Assembly: GCA_022827165.1 (NCBI GenBank)
Contig: JAJDTN010000189.1
Location: 1 to 20,677 of the forward strand
Direction: 5' to 3'
From: Candidatus Latescibacterota bacterium
GTDB taxonomy: Bacteria; Latescibacterota; UBA2968; UBA8231
DNA length: 20,677 nt
The notes under the pieces were generated by a model. It saw nothing but the letters and a program-made list of their open reading frames with translations, did not search any database and was not told the origin of the DNA. Positions 1 to 6,247 of the stretch are shown one piece after another; position 1 is the stretch's first letter, and the number at the start of each line of letters is the position of its first letter. The position numbers and the translations under genes are program-made.

Positions 1-381
1 GAACTCGTCCATGTTGGTCTTGCCCACGAGGACGGCGTCGGCCTGCCGCACCCGCTCCACGGCGGTGGCGTCGTAGGGGGCCACGTAGCCGCGGAGGATC
101 TCCGAGCCGCAGGTGGTGGGACCGCCGCGGACGCAGAGCACGTCCTTGACGGCCAGGGGGACCCCGGCTAGGGCGCCCACGGGCTCGCCGGCCTGCCGCC
201 GCCGGTCGACGTCGGAGGCCCGCTGCAGGGCGCCGTCGGCGTCGACGCTGATGAAGGCGTTGACCTCGGCGTCGCGGTCCTCGACCCGGTCGAGGACCTG
301 CCGCGTCAGCTCGGTGGAGGTGAGCTCGCCGGCCTCGAGCCGGTGCAGCGCCTCGTGGGCGGTGAGCTCGGCGAGACTCAG
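1..381 (-). CDS. gatA: GatA, Asp-tRNA(Asn)/Glu-tRNA(Gln) amidotransferase subunit A (N-terminal part)
   Basis: Only the first 127 codons are in the window; the gene continues past the left edge. GatA is the amidase-signature subunit that releases ammonia from glutamine to convert mischarged Asp-tRNA(Asn) or Glu-tRNA(Gln) in the cytoplasm. The translation has the family's N-terminal helices ([15 protein letters not shown]) and then GVPLAVKD, whose lysine falls at residue 79, the usual position of the catalytic Lys. GKTNMDEF follows at the window edge; the two catalytic serines lie beyond it. No ATG or GTG is available upstream in this frame. The best start is CTG at 381-379, overlapping the tatA stop as CTGA, with GGAAGAGG about 8 bases upstream. 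That start gives the canonical Lys79 numbering. Identity is clear; the rare start codon is an inference. Confidence 0.93.
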   Translation of the reverse strand, partial: MSLAELTAHEALHRLEAGELTSTELTRQVLDRVEDRDAEVNAFISVDADGALQRASDVDRRRQAGEPVGALAGVPLAVKDVLCVRGGPTTCGSEILRGYVAPYDATAVERVRQADAVLVGKTNMDEF

Positions 382-671
382 TTGCGGGCCTCTTCCCGCG
401 CCGGGGGGGCGCCCGGGTCGTCGGAGGGGGAAGCCTCGGCCGGGGGGGCGCCGGCCTCGCGGGCCACGGAGCCGGAGGCGGGGGTGGCGATCCGGTTGGG
501 CGGCGCCTCCTGGCCCGCCGTCTCCACCTCGTCCCGCACGTCCTTCACGGCGCCCCGGAACTCGCGGATTCCCTTGCCCAGGCCCCGGGCCATCTCCGGA
601 ATGCGCTTGGCCCCGAAGAGGAGCAGGACCACGAGGAAGATGATGAGCAATTCCCAGTGACTCGGAAACAT
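378..671 (-). CDS. tatA: TatA/TatB-family twin-arginine translocase subunit
   Basis: This 97-residue protein has the TatA/B plan. A short periplasmic N-terminus leads into one membrane helix (about residues 6-19, [14 protein letters not shown]), then the [21 protein letters not shown] hinge and amphipathic helix, then a long Ala/Pro/Glu-rich tail. TatA oligomers form the channel that lets folded Tat substrates cross the inner membrane. The ATG at 671 has a strong GGAGGA ribosome site six bases upstream. The stop overlaps the presumed gatA start by four bases, so the two are probably translationally coupled. The acidic, proline-rich tail of about 50 residues is longer than in the shortest TatA proteins. 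TatA and TatB cannot be separated securely by eye; FGAKRIPE favours TatA. Confidence 0.93.
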   Translation of the reverse strand: MFPSHWELLIIFLVVLLLFGAKRIPEMARGLGKGIREFRGAVKDVRDEVETAGQEAPPNRIATPASGSVAREAGAPPAEASPSDDPGAPPAREEARN

Positions 672-690
672 GGTCGGTCCTCCGGAAGGT

Positions 691-972
691 TCAGTACGAG
701 TACTTGAAGTAGTACCAGCCCGCGAAGATGCCGAGCAGGGTGATGACGTTGAAGCTCAGGCCCAGCTCGAACTGGAAGGAGAGGATGATGAGATCCAGGC
801 GGTGGGGCCCGATCTCGTAACGGAAGAAGTCGAGCAGGGCCCGCTCCACGATGCTGCTCTCACCGGCGACGAAGCGCAGGACGATGCGCAGCGACTCGCC
901 GATGACGCTGCCGCTGACGGCGCTCACCAGCAGGATGAGGACCAGGTAACCGACCGGCTTGTCCCTGAACAT
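691..972 (-). CDS. DUF4321-like small membrane protein
   Basis: This 93-residue protein begins with a hydrophobic helix (about residues 8-24, [17 protein letters not shown]) and ends with a second one (about 74-90, [16 protein letters not shown]). The amphipathic middle contains [13 protein letters not shown]. The layout and the 'GP..LDL' segment before the last helix fit the uncharacterised DUF4321 family of small inner-membrane proteins, recalled from memory rather than searched. No enzymatic motif is visible. It lies 17 bases downstream of pssA and 19 bases upstream of tatA in the same orientation, so it is probably an operon member at the inner membrane. Its function is unknown. Confidence 0.75.
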   Translation of the reverse strand: MFRDKPVGYLVLILLVSAVSGSVIGESLRIVLRFVAGESSIVERALLDFFRYEIGPHRLDLIILSFQFELGLSFNVITLLGIFAGWYYFKYSY

Positions 973-989
973 GGGCCGCCTTCATCCCC

Positions 990-1703
990 TCAGGCGTGCT
1001 GCGTCACCTCGTCGCTGAACAGGCCGGCGACCCAGCGGTAGAGCCCGGAGAGCAGGTAGATCAGGGCGATGGGGAAGAAGAACTCCTTCGACGTGGCCGG
1101 ATGCACGATGAGGGCCACGGCGACGACGAGGAAGACCTGCTTGCAGCGGTCCCTGAGCCCGCCGGACCGGAAGCTGGGCATGGAGTCGTACTCGACGCGG
1201 CTGACCATCAGCATCGACAGGGCAAAGGTCAGCAGCACGCCGAGGTGGGCGGCGTGGGCCGTGGCCCAGGAATGCCCGGTGAAGACGATGTACTGGCTCA
1301 GGACGATGGCGGCGGCGGGGATCGGCATGCCCGTGAAGTACTCTCCCTTGCCGCCGTCCTGGCTCATGACGTTGAAACGCGCCAGGCGCAGGGCGCCGCA
1401 GACGAGGAAGACCGAGGCCAGGGCCGCCCCCCACCCGGTGGGCAGGAGTGCGTGGTAGAGCATGAAGGCGGGGACGACGCCGAAGGTGCAGACATCGGCG
1501 AGGGAGTCGAACTCGATGCCGAACCGCGAGTCGCGGCCCATGTAGCGGGCCAGGCGTCCGTCCATGTTGTCGAGGGCGCTGGCGAGGACGATCAGCCAGG
1601 CGGCGGGCACGTAGTTCCCCTCGACGATGTAGCGCAGCGCCAGGAAGCCGCAGAGCAGGTTGCCCACGGTGAACAAGTTGGGAATGAGGCCTCGGTTGAT
1701 CAC
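990..1703 (-). CDS. pssA: PssA, CDP-diacylglycerol-serine O-phosphatidyltransferase
   Basis: This enzyme condenses CDP-diacylglycerol with L-serine to phosphatidylserine at the inner membrane. The 237-residue protein is hydrophobic with several membrane helices. It carries the complete CDP-alcohol phosphatidyltransferase signature: Asp48-Gly49, Ala52-Arg53, Gly62, Asp66 and Asp70 with the canonical spacing (DG-x2-AR-x8-G-x3-D-x3-D). The N-terminus MINRGLIPNLFTVGNLLCG is typical of the short PssA type found beside psd. The start is GTG at 1703, overlapping the psd stop as GTGA. The adjacent psd product would decarboxylate phosphatidylserine, so the two genes supply phosphatidylethanolamine. 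An archaetidylserine synthase is the main alternative, but the bacterial context favours PssA. Confidence 0.95.
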   Translation of the reverse strand: MINRGLIPNLFTVGNLLCGFLALRYIVEGNYVPAAWLIVLASALDNMDGRLARYMGRDSRFGIEFDSLADVCTFGVVPAFMLYHALLPTGWGAALASVFLVCGALRLARFNVMSQDGGKGEYFTGMPIPAAAIVLSQYIVFTGHSWATAHAAHLGVLLTFALSMLMVSRVEYDSMPSFRSGGLRDRCKQVFLVVAVALIVHPATSKEFFFPIALIYLLSGLYRWVAGLFSDEVTQHA

Positions 1704-2335
1704 GCCAGGACTCCCATGACGGTTTCGCCGCCCCGTACCCGGTCGCCCACCGAGACCTCGATCCGGGCGGACTCCGGAAGGATGAGGTCGACCCTCGAGC
1801 CGAAGCGGATCAGCCCGAAGCGCTCGCCCCGGCGCACCTGCTGGCCGGGGGCCAGGTAGCAGGCGATGCGGCGGGCCAGGATGCCGACGATCTGCTTGAC
1901 CACCAGCCGGTGGTCCCCGCAGCGGATGCCGATCACGCTCTGCTCGTTGTCCTCCGAGGCCTGCTCCGCGTAGGCCACGCGGTAGCGCCCGGAGCGCCGG
2001 TCGACGAAGTCGACCTCGCCCTCGTGGGGGACGCGGGTCACATGCACGTTGAAGACCGACAGGAAGACGCTGATGCGCGTGCCCGGGCCGCCGAGGTAGT
2101 CGTCATGGGAGAGGCGCTCCACGGAGACGACGCGGCCGTCGGCGGCGGAGACGACGGCGCCCGGCAACGCCGGGGCCTGCCGCCGGGGATCCCGGAAGAA
2201 GAAGGCCATGAAGGCCGTGGCGGCGGCGAAGGCCGCCGCGCCGAAGCCGAGGGCGGGGTTCCACTGGCGGGCGTACCAGCAGGCGGCGCACAGCAACAGG
2301 CCGGCGGCCACGAAGGGGACTCCCTCACGGGCCAT
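1700..2335 (-). CDS. psd: Psd, phosphatidylserine decarboxylase (short proenzyme type)
   Basis: The product is a 211-residue pyruvoyl enzyme that converts phosphatidylserine to phosphatidylethanolamine. It starts with two hydrophobic segments (about residues 5-20 and 27-47). Conserved blocks follow: SAADGRV (Asp66), FNVHVTR (His98) and GLIRFGSRVDLILP. The last block contains the Gly179-Ser180 self-cleavage site that generates the pyruvoyl group on the alpha chain. Length and motif order fit the short Psd family rather than the roughly 300-residue E. coli type. The ATG at 2335 follows directly on the stop codon of the upstream protease gene. The gene's own stop overlaps the pssA GTG, so all three are likely read from one message. 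Confidence 0.95.
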   Translation of the reverse strand: MAREGVPFVAAGLLLCAACWYARQWNPALGFGAAAFAAATAFMAFFFRDPRRQAPALPGAVVSAADGRVVSVERLSHDDYLGGPGTRISVFLSVFNVHVTRVPHEGEVDFVDRRSGRYRVAYAEQASEDNEQSVIGIRCGDHRLVVKQIVGILARRIACYLAPGQQVRRGERFGLIRFGSRVDLILPESARIEVSVGDRVRGGETVMGVLA

Positions 2336-3445
2336 TCAGTTCCATCTCGTCCCCTTCGGACGCTCCTGGATGGTGAACTCGATCGTCCGGGGCTCCTTCC
2401 TGCGGAGGATGTCGAGGGCGCAGGTCTGGTCGACCCTCAGTCCCCCGAGCACGCTCCAGGCCTCTTTGGTGGAACGGACGGCCTCGCCGTTGATGCCGGT
2501 GATCACGTCGCCGCGGGCCAGATCGGCCTCGTACGCGGGACTGTCCGCGGTGACCCGCATGACCACGGCGCCCTCGCGGATGTCCAGTTCCAGGTAGCTC
2601 GCCCAGCGCGGGGTCAGGTCCTGGAGGTCGACGATGCCGTGCCAGGGCAGGCGAACCTGGCCATGGACGCGCATCTCTTCGAGGAACCTGCGGGCGTCGC
2701 CGATGGGGATGGCGAAACCGATGCCGATGGAGCCGAGGCTGTACTCGCCGCCGGTGTAGATGAAGCTGTTGACGCCGACGACCTCGCCCAGGGCGTTGAC
2801 CAGGGGGCCGCCGCTGTTGCCCGGGTTGATGGCTGCGTCGGTCTGGATCATGTCGCGGTAGTAGTAGTCGCCCTGGGGCTCCTCGAAGTCCCGGTCGACG
2901 GCGCTGATGACGCCGATGCTCACGGTGGGACCGAGGTCGAAGGGGTTGCCGATGGCGATGGCCCATTCCCCGACCAGAAGATGGTCGGATCGGGCCAGAG
3001 GCGCAACCGGCAGATCGGCGCCTTCGATCTTCAGGACGGCCAGGTCCAGGGCCACGTCGCGGCTGCCCGAACGGACCTGGAACACCCGGCCGTCGGGCAG
3101 CGAGACCTCCACCTTGCGGATGCCCCGGCGCCCCAGCAGGTGGTCGTTGGTCAGGACGAAGCCCTCGCTGTCGACGATGAAGCCGGACCCCTCCAGCACC
3201 CGGTCCCGATGGCTCTGGTAGTAGCGCGGGGCGAAGGGAAGACCCATGAACAAGTCGAAGCGGTCCCGGTACCTGCGCAGGACCTGCTCCCGGTGGACGA
3301 CGCGGACGCTGACCACGGAGGGCTGCACCCGTTCGACGGCCCGGACCACGGCGTTGCGGCGCGAGGCGGTGACCGGGTCCTCGCCGGCGGCGCCGGCGGA
3401 TACCAGGGATACCAGGAACGGAATGAGCGGGGACCAGGCTCTCAT
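2336..3445 (-). CDS. HtrA/DegP-like serine protease with one PDZ domain
   Basis: This 369-residue protein has an N-terminal signal peptide (residues 1 to about 21; hydrophobic core PLIPFLVSLVS, then AGAAGE) and should act in the cell envelope. The trypsin-like domain has a full triad: His102 in TNDHLL, Asp134 in ALDLAV and Ser211 in NPGNSGGPL. A single PDZ domain follows at about residues 265-360 (GAVVMRV, ARGDVITGINGE). HtrA proteases degrade or refold damaged envelope proteins. The one-PDZ plan resembles DegS or short DegP-like members, but there is no evident membrane anchor beyond the signal sequence. It lies 18 bases downstream of truA and abuts psd (TGA then ATG). The start ATG has only a weak ribosome site. 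Confidence 0.93.
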   Translation of the reverse strand: MRAWSPLIPFLVSLVSAGAAGEDPVTASRRNAVVRAVERVQPSVVSVRVVHREQVLRRYRDRFDLFMGLPFAPRYYQSHRDRVLEGSGFIVDSEGFVLTNDHLLGRRGIRKVEVSLPDGRVFQVRSGSRDVALDLAVLKIEGADLPVAPLARSDHLLVGEWAIAIGNPFDLGPTVSIGVISAVDRDFEEPQGDYYYRDMIQTDAAINPGNSGGPLVNALGEVVGVNSFIYTGGEYSLGSIGIGFAIPIGDARRFLEEMRVHGQVRLPWHGIVDLQDLTPRWASYLELDIREGAVVMRVTADSPAYEADLARGDVITGINGEAVRSTKEAWSVLGGLRVDQTCALDILRRKEPRTIEFTIQERPKGTRWN

Positions 3446-3463
3446 GGGGCTTCGACTAACCTG

Positions 3464-4270
3464 CTAAAGAGCGCCGGGCGTCTCAAGGGGTTCGGGCCCG
3501 GAGGCGCCGCCCACCTCTTCGGGGTAGCGCACCCGCAGCAGGCACAGGCCCCGCGCCGGGGCGGTGGCGCCGGCGAGGGAGCGGTCGGCGCCTTCGAGCA
3601 GCTCCAGGAACCGCCGCGGGCTCCGCTGCCCCCGGCCCACCTCCACCAGGGTCCCCACGAGGGCCCGCACCATGTGCCGCAGAAAGCGATCGGCCTCGAT
3701 CTCGAAGCTCCACCGATGCCCGCGGCGGCGCCACTCGGCGGCGTCGATCCGGCAGCTGTAGCTCTCCGGCGGCGGGTCGGCCTTGCAGAAGGCGCGGAAG
3801 TCGAGGGCGCCTCTCAGACCCGCCGCGGCCTCGGCCATGGGCTCCAGGTCCAGTTGCCGCGGCAGGGTCCAGACGGCGTGCCGGCCGAGAGCGTGGCGCG
3901 CCGTGTCGATGCGGTAGCGGTAGCGCTTGCCCAGGGCGCCGTAGCGGGCGTGGAAATCGGCGGGCACCTCCAGCACCCGGAGGACGGCCACGTCCTCCGG
4001 CAGCAGGGCGTTCAGCCCCCGGAGGATGCGGTCCGCCTCCATGGACGACCGCACGCGGGCATGAGCCACCTGTCCGAGGGCGTGGGTGCCGGCGTCGGTG
4101 CGTCCCGAGCCTACCGGTGCGGCCTCCTCCTGCAGCAGGGCGCGCATCGCCGAGGCCAGCGTCCCCTGCACGGTGCGCCCCTCGGCCTGGTCCTGCCAGC
4201 CCACGAAGCCGGAGCCGTCGTACTCCAGGTCCAGGCGCAGGGTCCGGGGACTCCCGGGGGCGCGGCTCAC
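3464..4270 (-). CDS. truA: TruA, tRNA pseudouridine(38-40) synthase
   Basis: TruA isomerises uridines 38-40 in the anticodon arm of many tRNAs. The protein is 268 residues from GTG at 4270, close to the usual length. Visible motifs are the N-terminal LDLEYDGSGFVGWQ strand, the catalytic GSGRTDAGTHALGQVAH with Asp59, KRYRYRI, and the C-terminal FLRHMVRALVGTLVEVG. The frame stays open far upstream of 4270, but that part overlaps ecfT and has no TruA similarity. The GTG is set by the four-base overlap with the ecfT stop (GTGA) and by the distance to the first conserved strand. The ecfT-truA order is common in bacteria that carry both genes. Confidence 0.96.
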   Translation of the reverse strand: MSRAPGSPRTLRLDLEYDGSGFVGWQDQAEGRTVQGTLASAMRALLQEEAAPVGSGRTDAGTHALGQVAHARVRSSMEADRILRGLNALLPEDVAVLRVLEVPADFHARYGALGKRYRYRIDTARHALGRHAVWTLPRQLDLEPMAEAAAGLRGALDFRAFCKADPPPESYSCRIDAAEWRRRGHRWSFEIEADRFLRHMVRALVGTLVEVGRGQRSPRRFLELLEGADRSLAGATAPARGLCLLRVRYPEEVGGASGPEPLETPGAL

Positions 4271-5070
4271 GGCCGGCCCACCCACAGGATGCCGGCGGCC
4301 ACTGCCGCCGACAGCAGCGCCGCCGCGGCGTCGAGCCGGCCCAGGCGCAGCTGCCGGTAGCTGGTGCGGCCCTCGCCGCGGTAGCCGCGGGCTTCCATGG
4401 CCACCGCCAGGCGATCGGCGCGGGCGAAGGCGGAGACGAACAGCGGCAGCAGCAGCGGCACCAGCTTGCGGGCGCGGCGCACCGGGCCGCCGCTGAACTC
4501 GGCGCCGCGGGCCATCTGCGCCTTCTGCAGGCGCTCGGCCTCCTCGGCCAGGACCGGGATGAAGCGCAGGGCGATGGAGATCATCATGGCCAGCTCGTGG
4601 GACGGGACCCGCAGCCGGCGCAGGGGCCGCAGCAGCCGCTCCAGGCCGTCGGTCAGCTCCAGGGGCGAGGTGGTCAGAGTCAGCAGCGCCGCGGCGGTCA
4701 CCAGGGTCGCCAGCCGCAGGGTGAAGAGGGCCGCCGACTGCAGTCCCTCGCGCGTCGCCAGAAGGTCGAGCCAGGGCACGCGCCAGACCGGATGCCCCGG
4801 CGTGTTGAAGGCGTGGAGCAGGGCGGTGATCACCAGCAGCCACAGGAAGGACCGCAGGTTGCGCGCCAGCAGCGCCGGCGGCAGCCGCGACAGGCCCGCG
4901 GCGAGGAGGACGAAGAGGCCGAAGGCGCACACCGGCGCCAGGCCGCGGGAGCCGAGGGCGACGGTCATCATGACGGTCACCGTGACCAGCTTGGTCCGCG
5001 GGTCGAGCCGGTGCAGGAGGGAGTCGCCGGCGACGTACTTGCCGAGGGCGATGTTGCCGAGGAGCGGCAC
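4267..5070 (-). CDS. ecfT: EcfT, energy-coupling factor transporter transmembrane subunit
   Basis: EcfT couples the two ECF ATPases to substrate-binding S components for vitamin or metal import. The protein begins VPLLGNIALGKYVAGDS and LLHRLDPRTKL, the usual EcfT N-terminus. It has several membrane helices and then the two Ala-Arg-Gly coupling motifs (ARGAEF at Ala187, ARGYRG at Ala227) that dock on the ATPases. I chose GTG at 5070 (267 residues) because it places the conserved N-terminus at the start. A TTG at 5121 is possible but would overlap hepT by 50 bases. The usual upstream partners ecfA1 and ecfA2 are absent, and the toxin-antitoxin pair occupies that place. The ATPases must be encoded elsewhere, or the cluster has been split. 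Confidence 0.93.
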   Translation of the reverse strand: MPLLGNIALGKYVAGDSLLHRLDPRTKLVTVTVMMTVALGSRGLAPVCAFGLFVLLAAGLSRLPPALLARNLRSFLWLLVITALLHAFNTPGHPVWRVPWLDLLATREGLQSAALFTLRLATLVTAAALLTLTTSPLELTDGLERLLRPLRRLRVPSHELAMMISIALRFIPVLAEEAERLQKAQMARGAEFSGGPVRRARKLVPLLLPLFVSAFARADRLAVAMEARGYRGEGRTSYRQLRLGRLDAAAALLSAAVAAGILWVGRP

Positions 5071-5071
5071 G

Positions 5072-5539
5072 TCAGGGGAGGGCGGGCGGGCTCGGTTCGG
5101 GATCACTCCCCGCCTGGGCAAGCCATCCTTCCACGTGCTGAGAGAAGATCTCGAAATCGTTCAGGTGCCGGCTGAGGACTTGCCCAACGAGGTCGAGATC
5201 GACATCGAGGTACCCGTGGACCAGGACGTTGCGGAAGCCCGCTACATTCCTGAAGCGCTCCGCAAATTCACCGGGCAACACGCCCATCTCCGCGAGGCGG
5301 TCAATGGCCGTCGTGTAGTCTGCGGCATCGCGGCCATCCGACTGTACCAGATGGGTCGCTATGTCGAGGGAGTTCTGGGCACAGAGTTGAAGTCCCCGCT
5401 CGATCAGCCAGCGAAGATCTGCGTCATCCCGGAGCTGGGTGGCCGTTGTACCCGCGTGCCGGCGCAAGTTGCCGACGGCGAACCTCAATGCCGTGAGGTG
5501 GCGCCGCACGGCAGAGTGATTCGGCCGTCCGGGTGTCAC
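5072..5539 (-). CDS. hepT: HepT-like HEPN ribonuclease toxin
   Basis: This 155-residue, mostly helical protein is the HEPN toxin of a type VII HepT/MntA pair. It carries the catalytic R-x4-H-x-Y motif (RNVLVHGY; Arg103, His108, Tyr110). Known HepT toxins are RNases that MntA inactivates by adding AMP to the tyrosine of this motif. The start is GTG at 5539, overlapping the mntA stop as GTGA, the normal coupled order of antitoxin then toxin. The stop lies one base before the ecfT GTG, an unusually tight junction with a housekeeping gene. The motif is intact, so the toxin is probably functional. Activity is inferred from the family. Confidence 0.9.
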   Translation of the reverse strand: MTPGRPNHSAVRRHLTALRFAVGNLRRHAGTTATQLRDDADLRWLIERGLQLCAQNSLDIATHLVQSDGRDAADYTTAIDRLAEMGVLPGEFAERFRNVAGFRNVLVHGYLDVDLDLVGQVLSRHLNDFEIFSQHVEGWLAQAGSDPEPSPPALP

Positions 5540-5955
5540 TGTTCGCCGCCGGAGGGTGAACTCAGCAGGTCCATCTTTGCCAGATGGGGAACGAAGTCGC
5601 AGTACCGGGAAACCGCATAGCCCTCCCGGGTCGTCGTCTCCATGAGATCACGGGACAGGACACGTATGCCGTCGCGGAGCACATGGTAGTAGAGAACCGG
5701 GGGGGCGTGGTTGAGGACCAGCAGATCGATGTCGTTGTCGTGAAGGCCGCCGATCAACACAGTCGTGAGATGTGCCCGGTATCCGAAGGCGCTCTCTTCG
5801 ACCCGGCTTTCGTCAATGTACACGGCGATGTCGATGTCGCTGTGGGGCTGCGCAACGCCTTGGGCGTGGGAGCCGAACAGGTAGGCCTCCAGGACCTCAG
5901 GGCGAGGCTCGAGGACCTTCGCGATGCGCTGGTGCAGGTCTTGGCGAGGGTTCAT
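5536..5955 (-). CDS. mntA: MntA-like minimal nucleotidyltransferase antitoxin
   Basis: The product is a 139-residue minimal nucleotidyltransferase with the exact GS-x10-D-x-D signature (Gly28, Ser29, Asp40, Asp42; SDIDIAVYI) and a further acidic strand, DIDLLVL. In type VII systems this protein adds AMP to HepT and silences it. I chose the ATG at 5955 (MNPRQDLHQR, AGGA just upstream). The frame stays open to 6258, but the extra 101 residues are Arg/Pro/Gly-rich, match no family and cover the likely promoter. The family is usually about 140 residues, which fits the short form. It is the first gene of the minus-strand operon and is divergent from the restriction-modification gene. Confidence 0.9.
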   Translation of the reverse strand: MNPRQDLHQRIAKVLEPRPEVLEAYLFGSHAQGVAQPHSDIDIAVYIDESRVEESAFGYRAHLTTVLIGGLHDNDIDLLVLNHAPPVLYYHVLRDGIRVLSRDLMETTTREGYAVSRYCDFVPHLAKMDLLSSPSGGEQ

Positions 5956-6247
5956 TTCCTGTTCGGCGATCCGAGGACTCTCGGCAGGCAGGTTGTTTCG
6001 TCTGCCCCGGAATATAACCCTCACAGGCCATCCTGCCGTCCCTGGATCTGGAGGTCGCGCACGGCTGCGGAAGATGCCGCTCACATGGCCATCGCGACTA
6101 TGGACGGCGTCCATTATCTTGTGAACGTCCTCTATCCTTCCCGCCGTACAGTTCTTGAGTCCGAAGTCCATCAGGCGAGTTGACGCTGCCAGTGCCGCTG
6201 CCGCTGGCAAGAGCAGCAGGCCGCGGCTACTCTGAGAGACCCCCATC
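5956..6247. promoter_or_regulatory. Divergent spacer between mntA and the restriction-modification gene
   Basis: This spacer of about 290 bases separates mntA (minus) from the restriction-modification gene (plus) and should hold both promoters. I see no convincing sigma-70 pair for either gene. A TATATT hexamer on the minus strand around 6010 lacks a recognisable -35 partner, and TTGACG at 6180-6185 lacks a -10 partner at 16-18 bases. Open frames cross the region on both strands, but their products resemble no family. The only distinct structure is the inverted repeat at 6100-6114, listed separately. Confidence 0.45.
6100..6114. repeat. 7-bp inverted repeat, possible operator
   Basis: ATGGACG and CGTCCAT flank a single central G, giving a perfect 7-base dyad in the spacer between mntA and the restriction-modification gene. 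Its size and place suit a dimeric repressor site. GATAAT lies immediately beside it when read on the minus strand. No regulator gene is visible nearby, so the operator role is inference. Confidence 0.35.

Noticed and set aside
1910..4360. Long plus-strand open frame (816 codons) across psd, htrA and truA
   Set aside because: It is antisense to three clearly identified genes, and its product is a low-complexity Ala/Gly/Val/Asp-rich sequence typical of high-GC shadow frames.
5584..6183. Plus-strand frame opposite mntA
   Set aside because: The minus strand holds the exact GSx10DxD signature and coupled hepT; the plus-strand product shows no motif.
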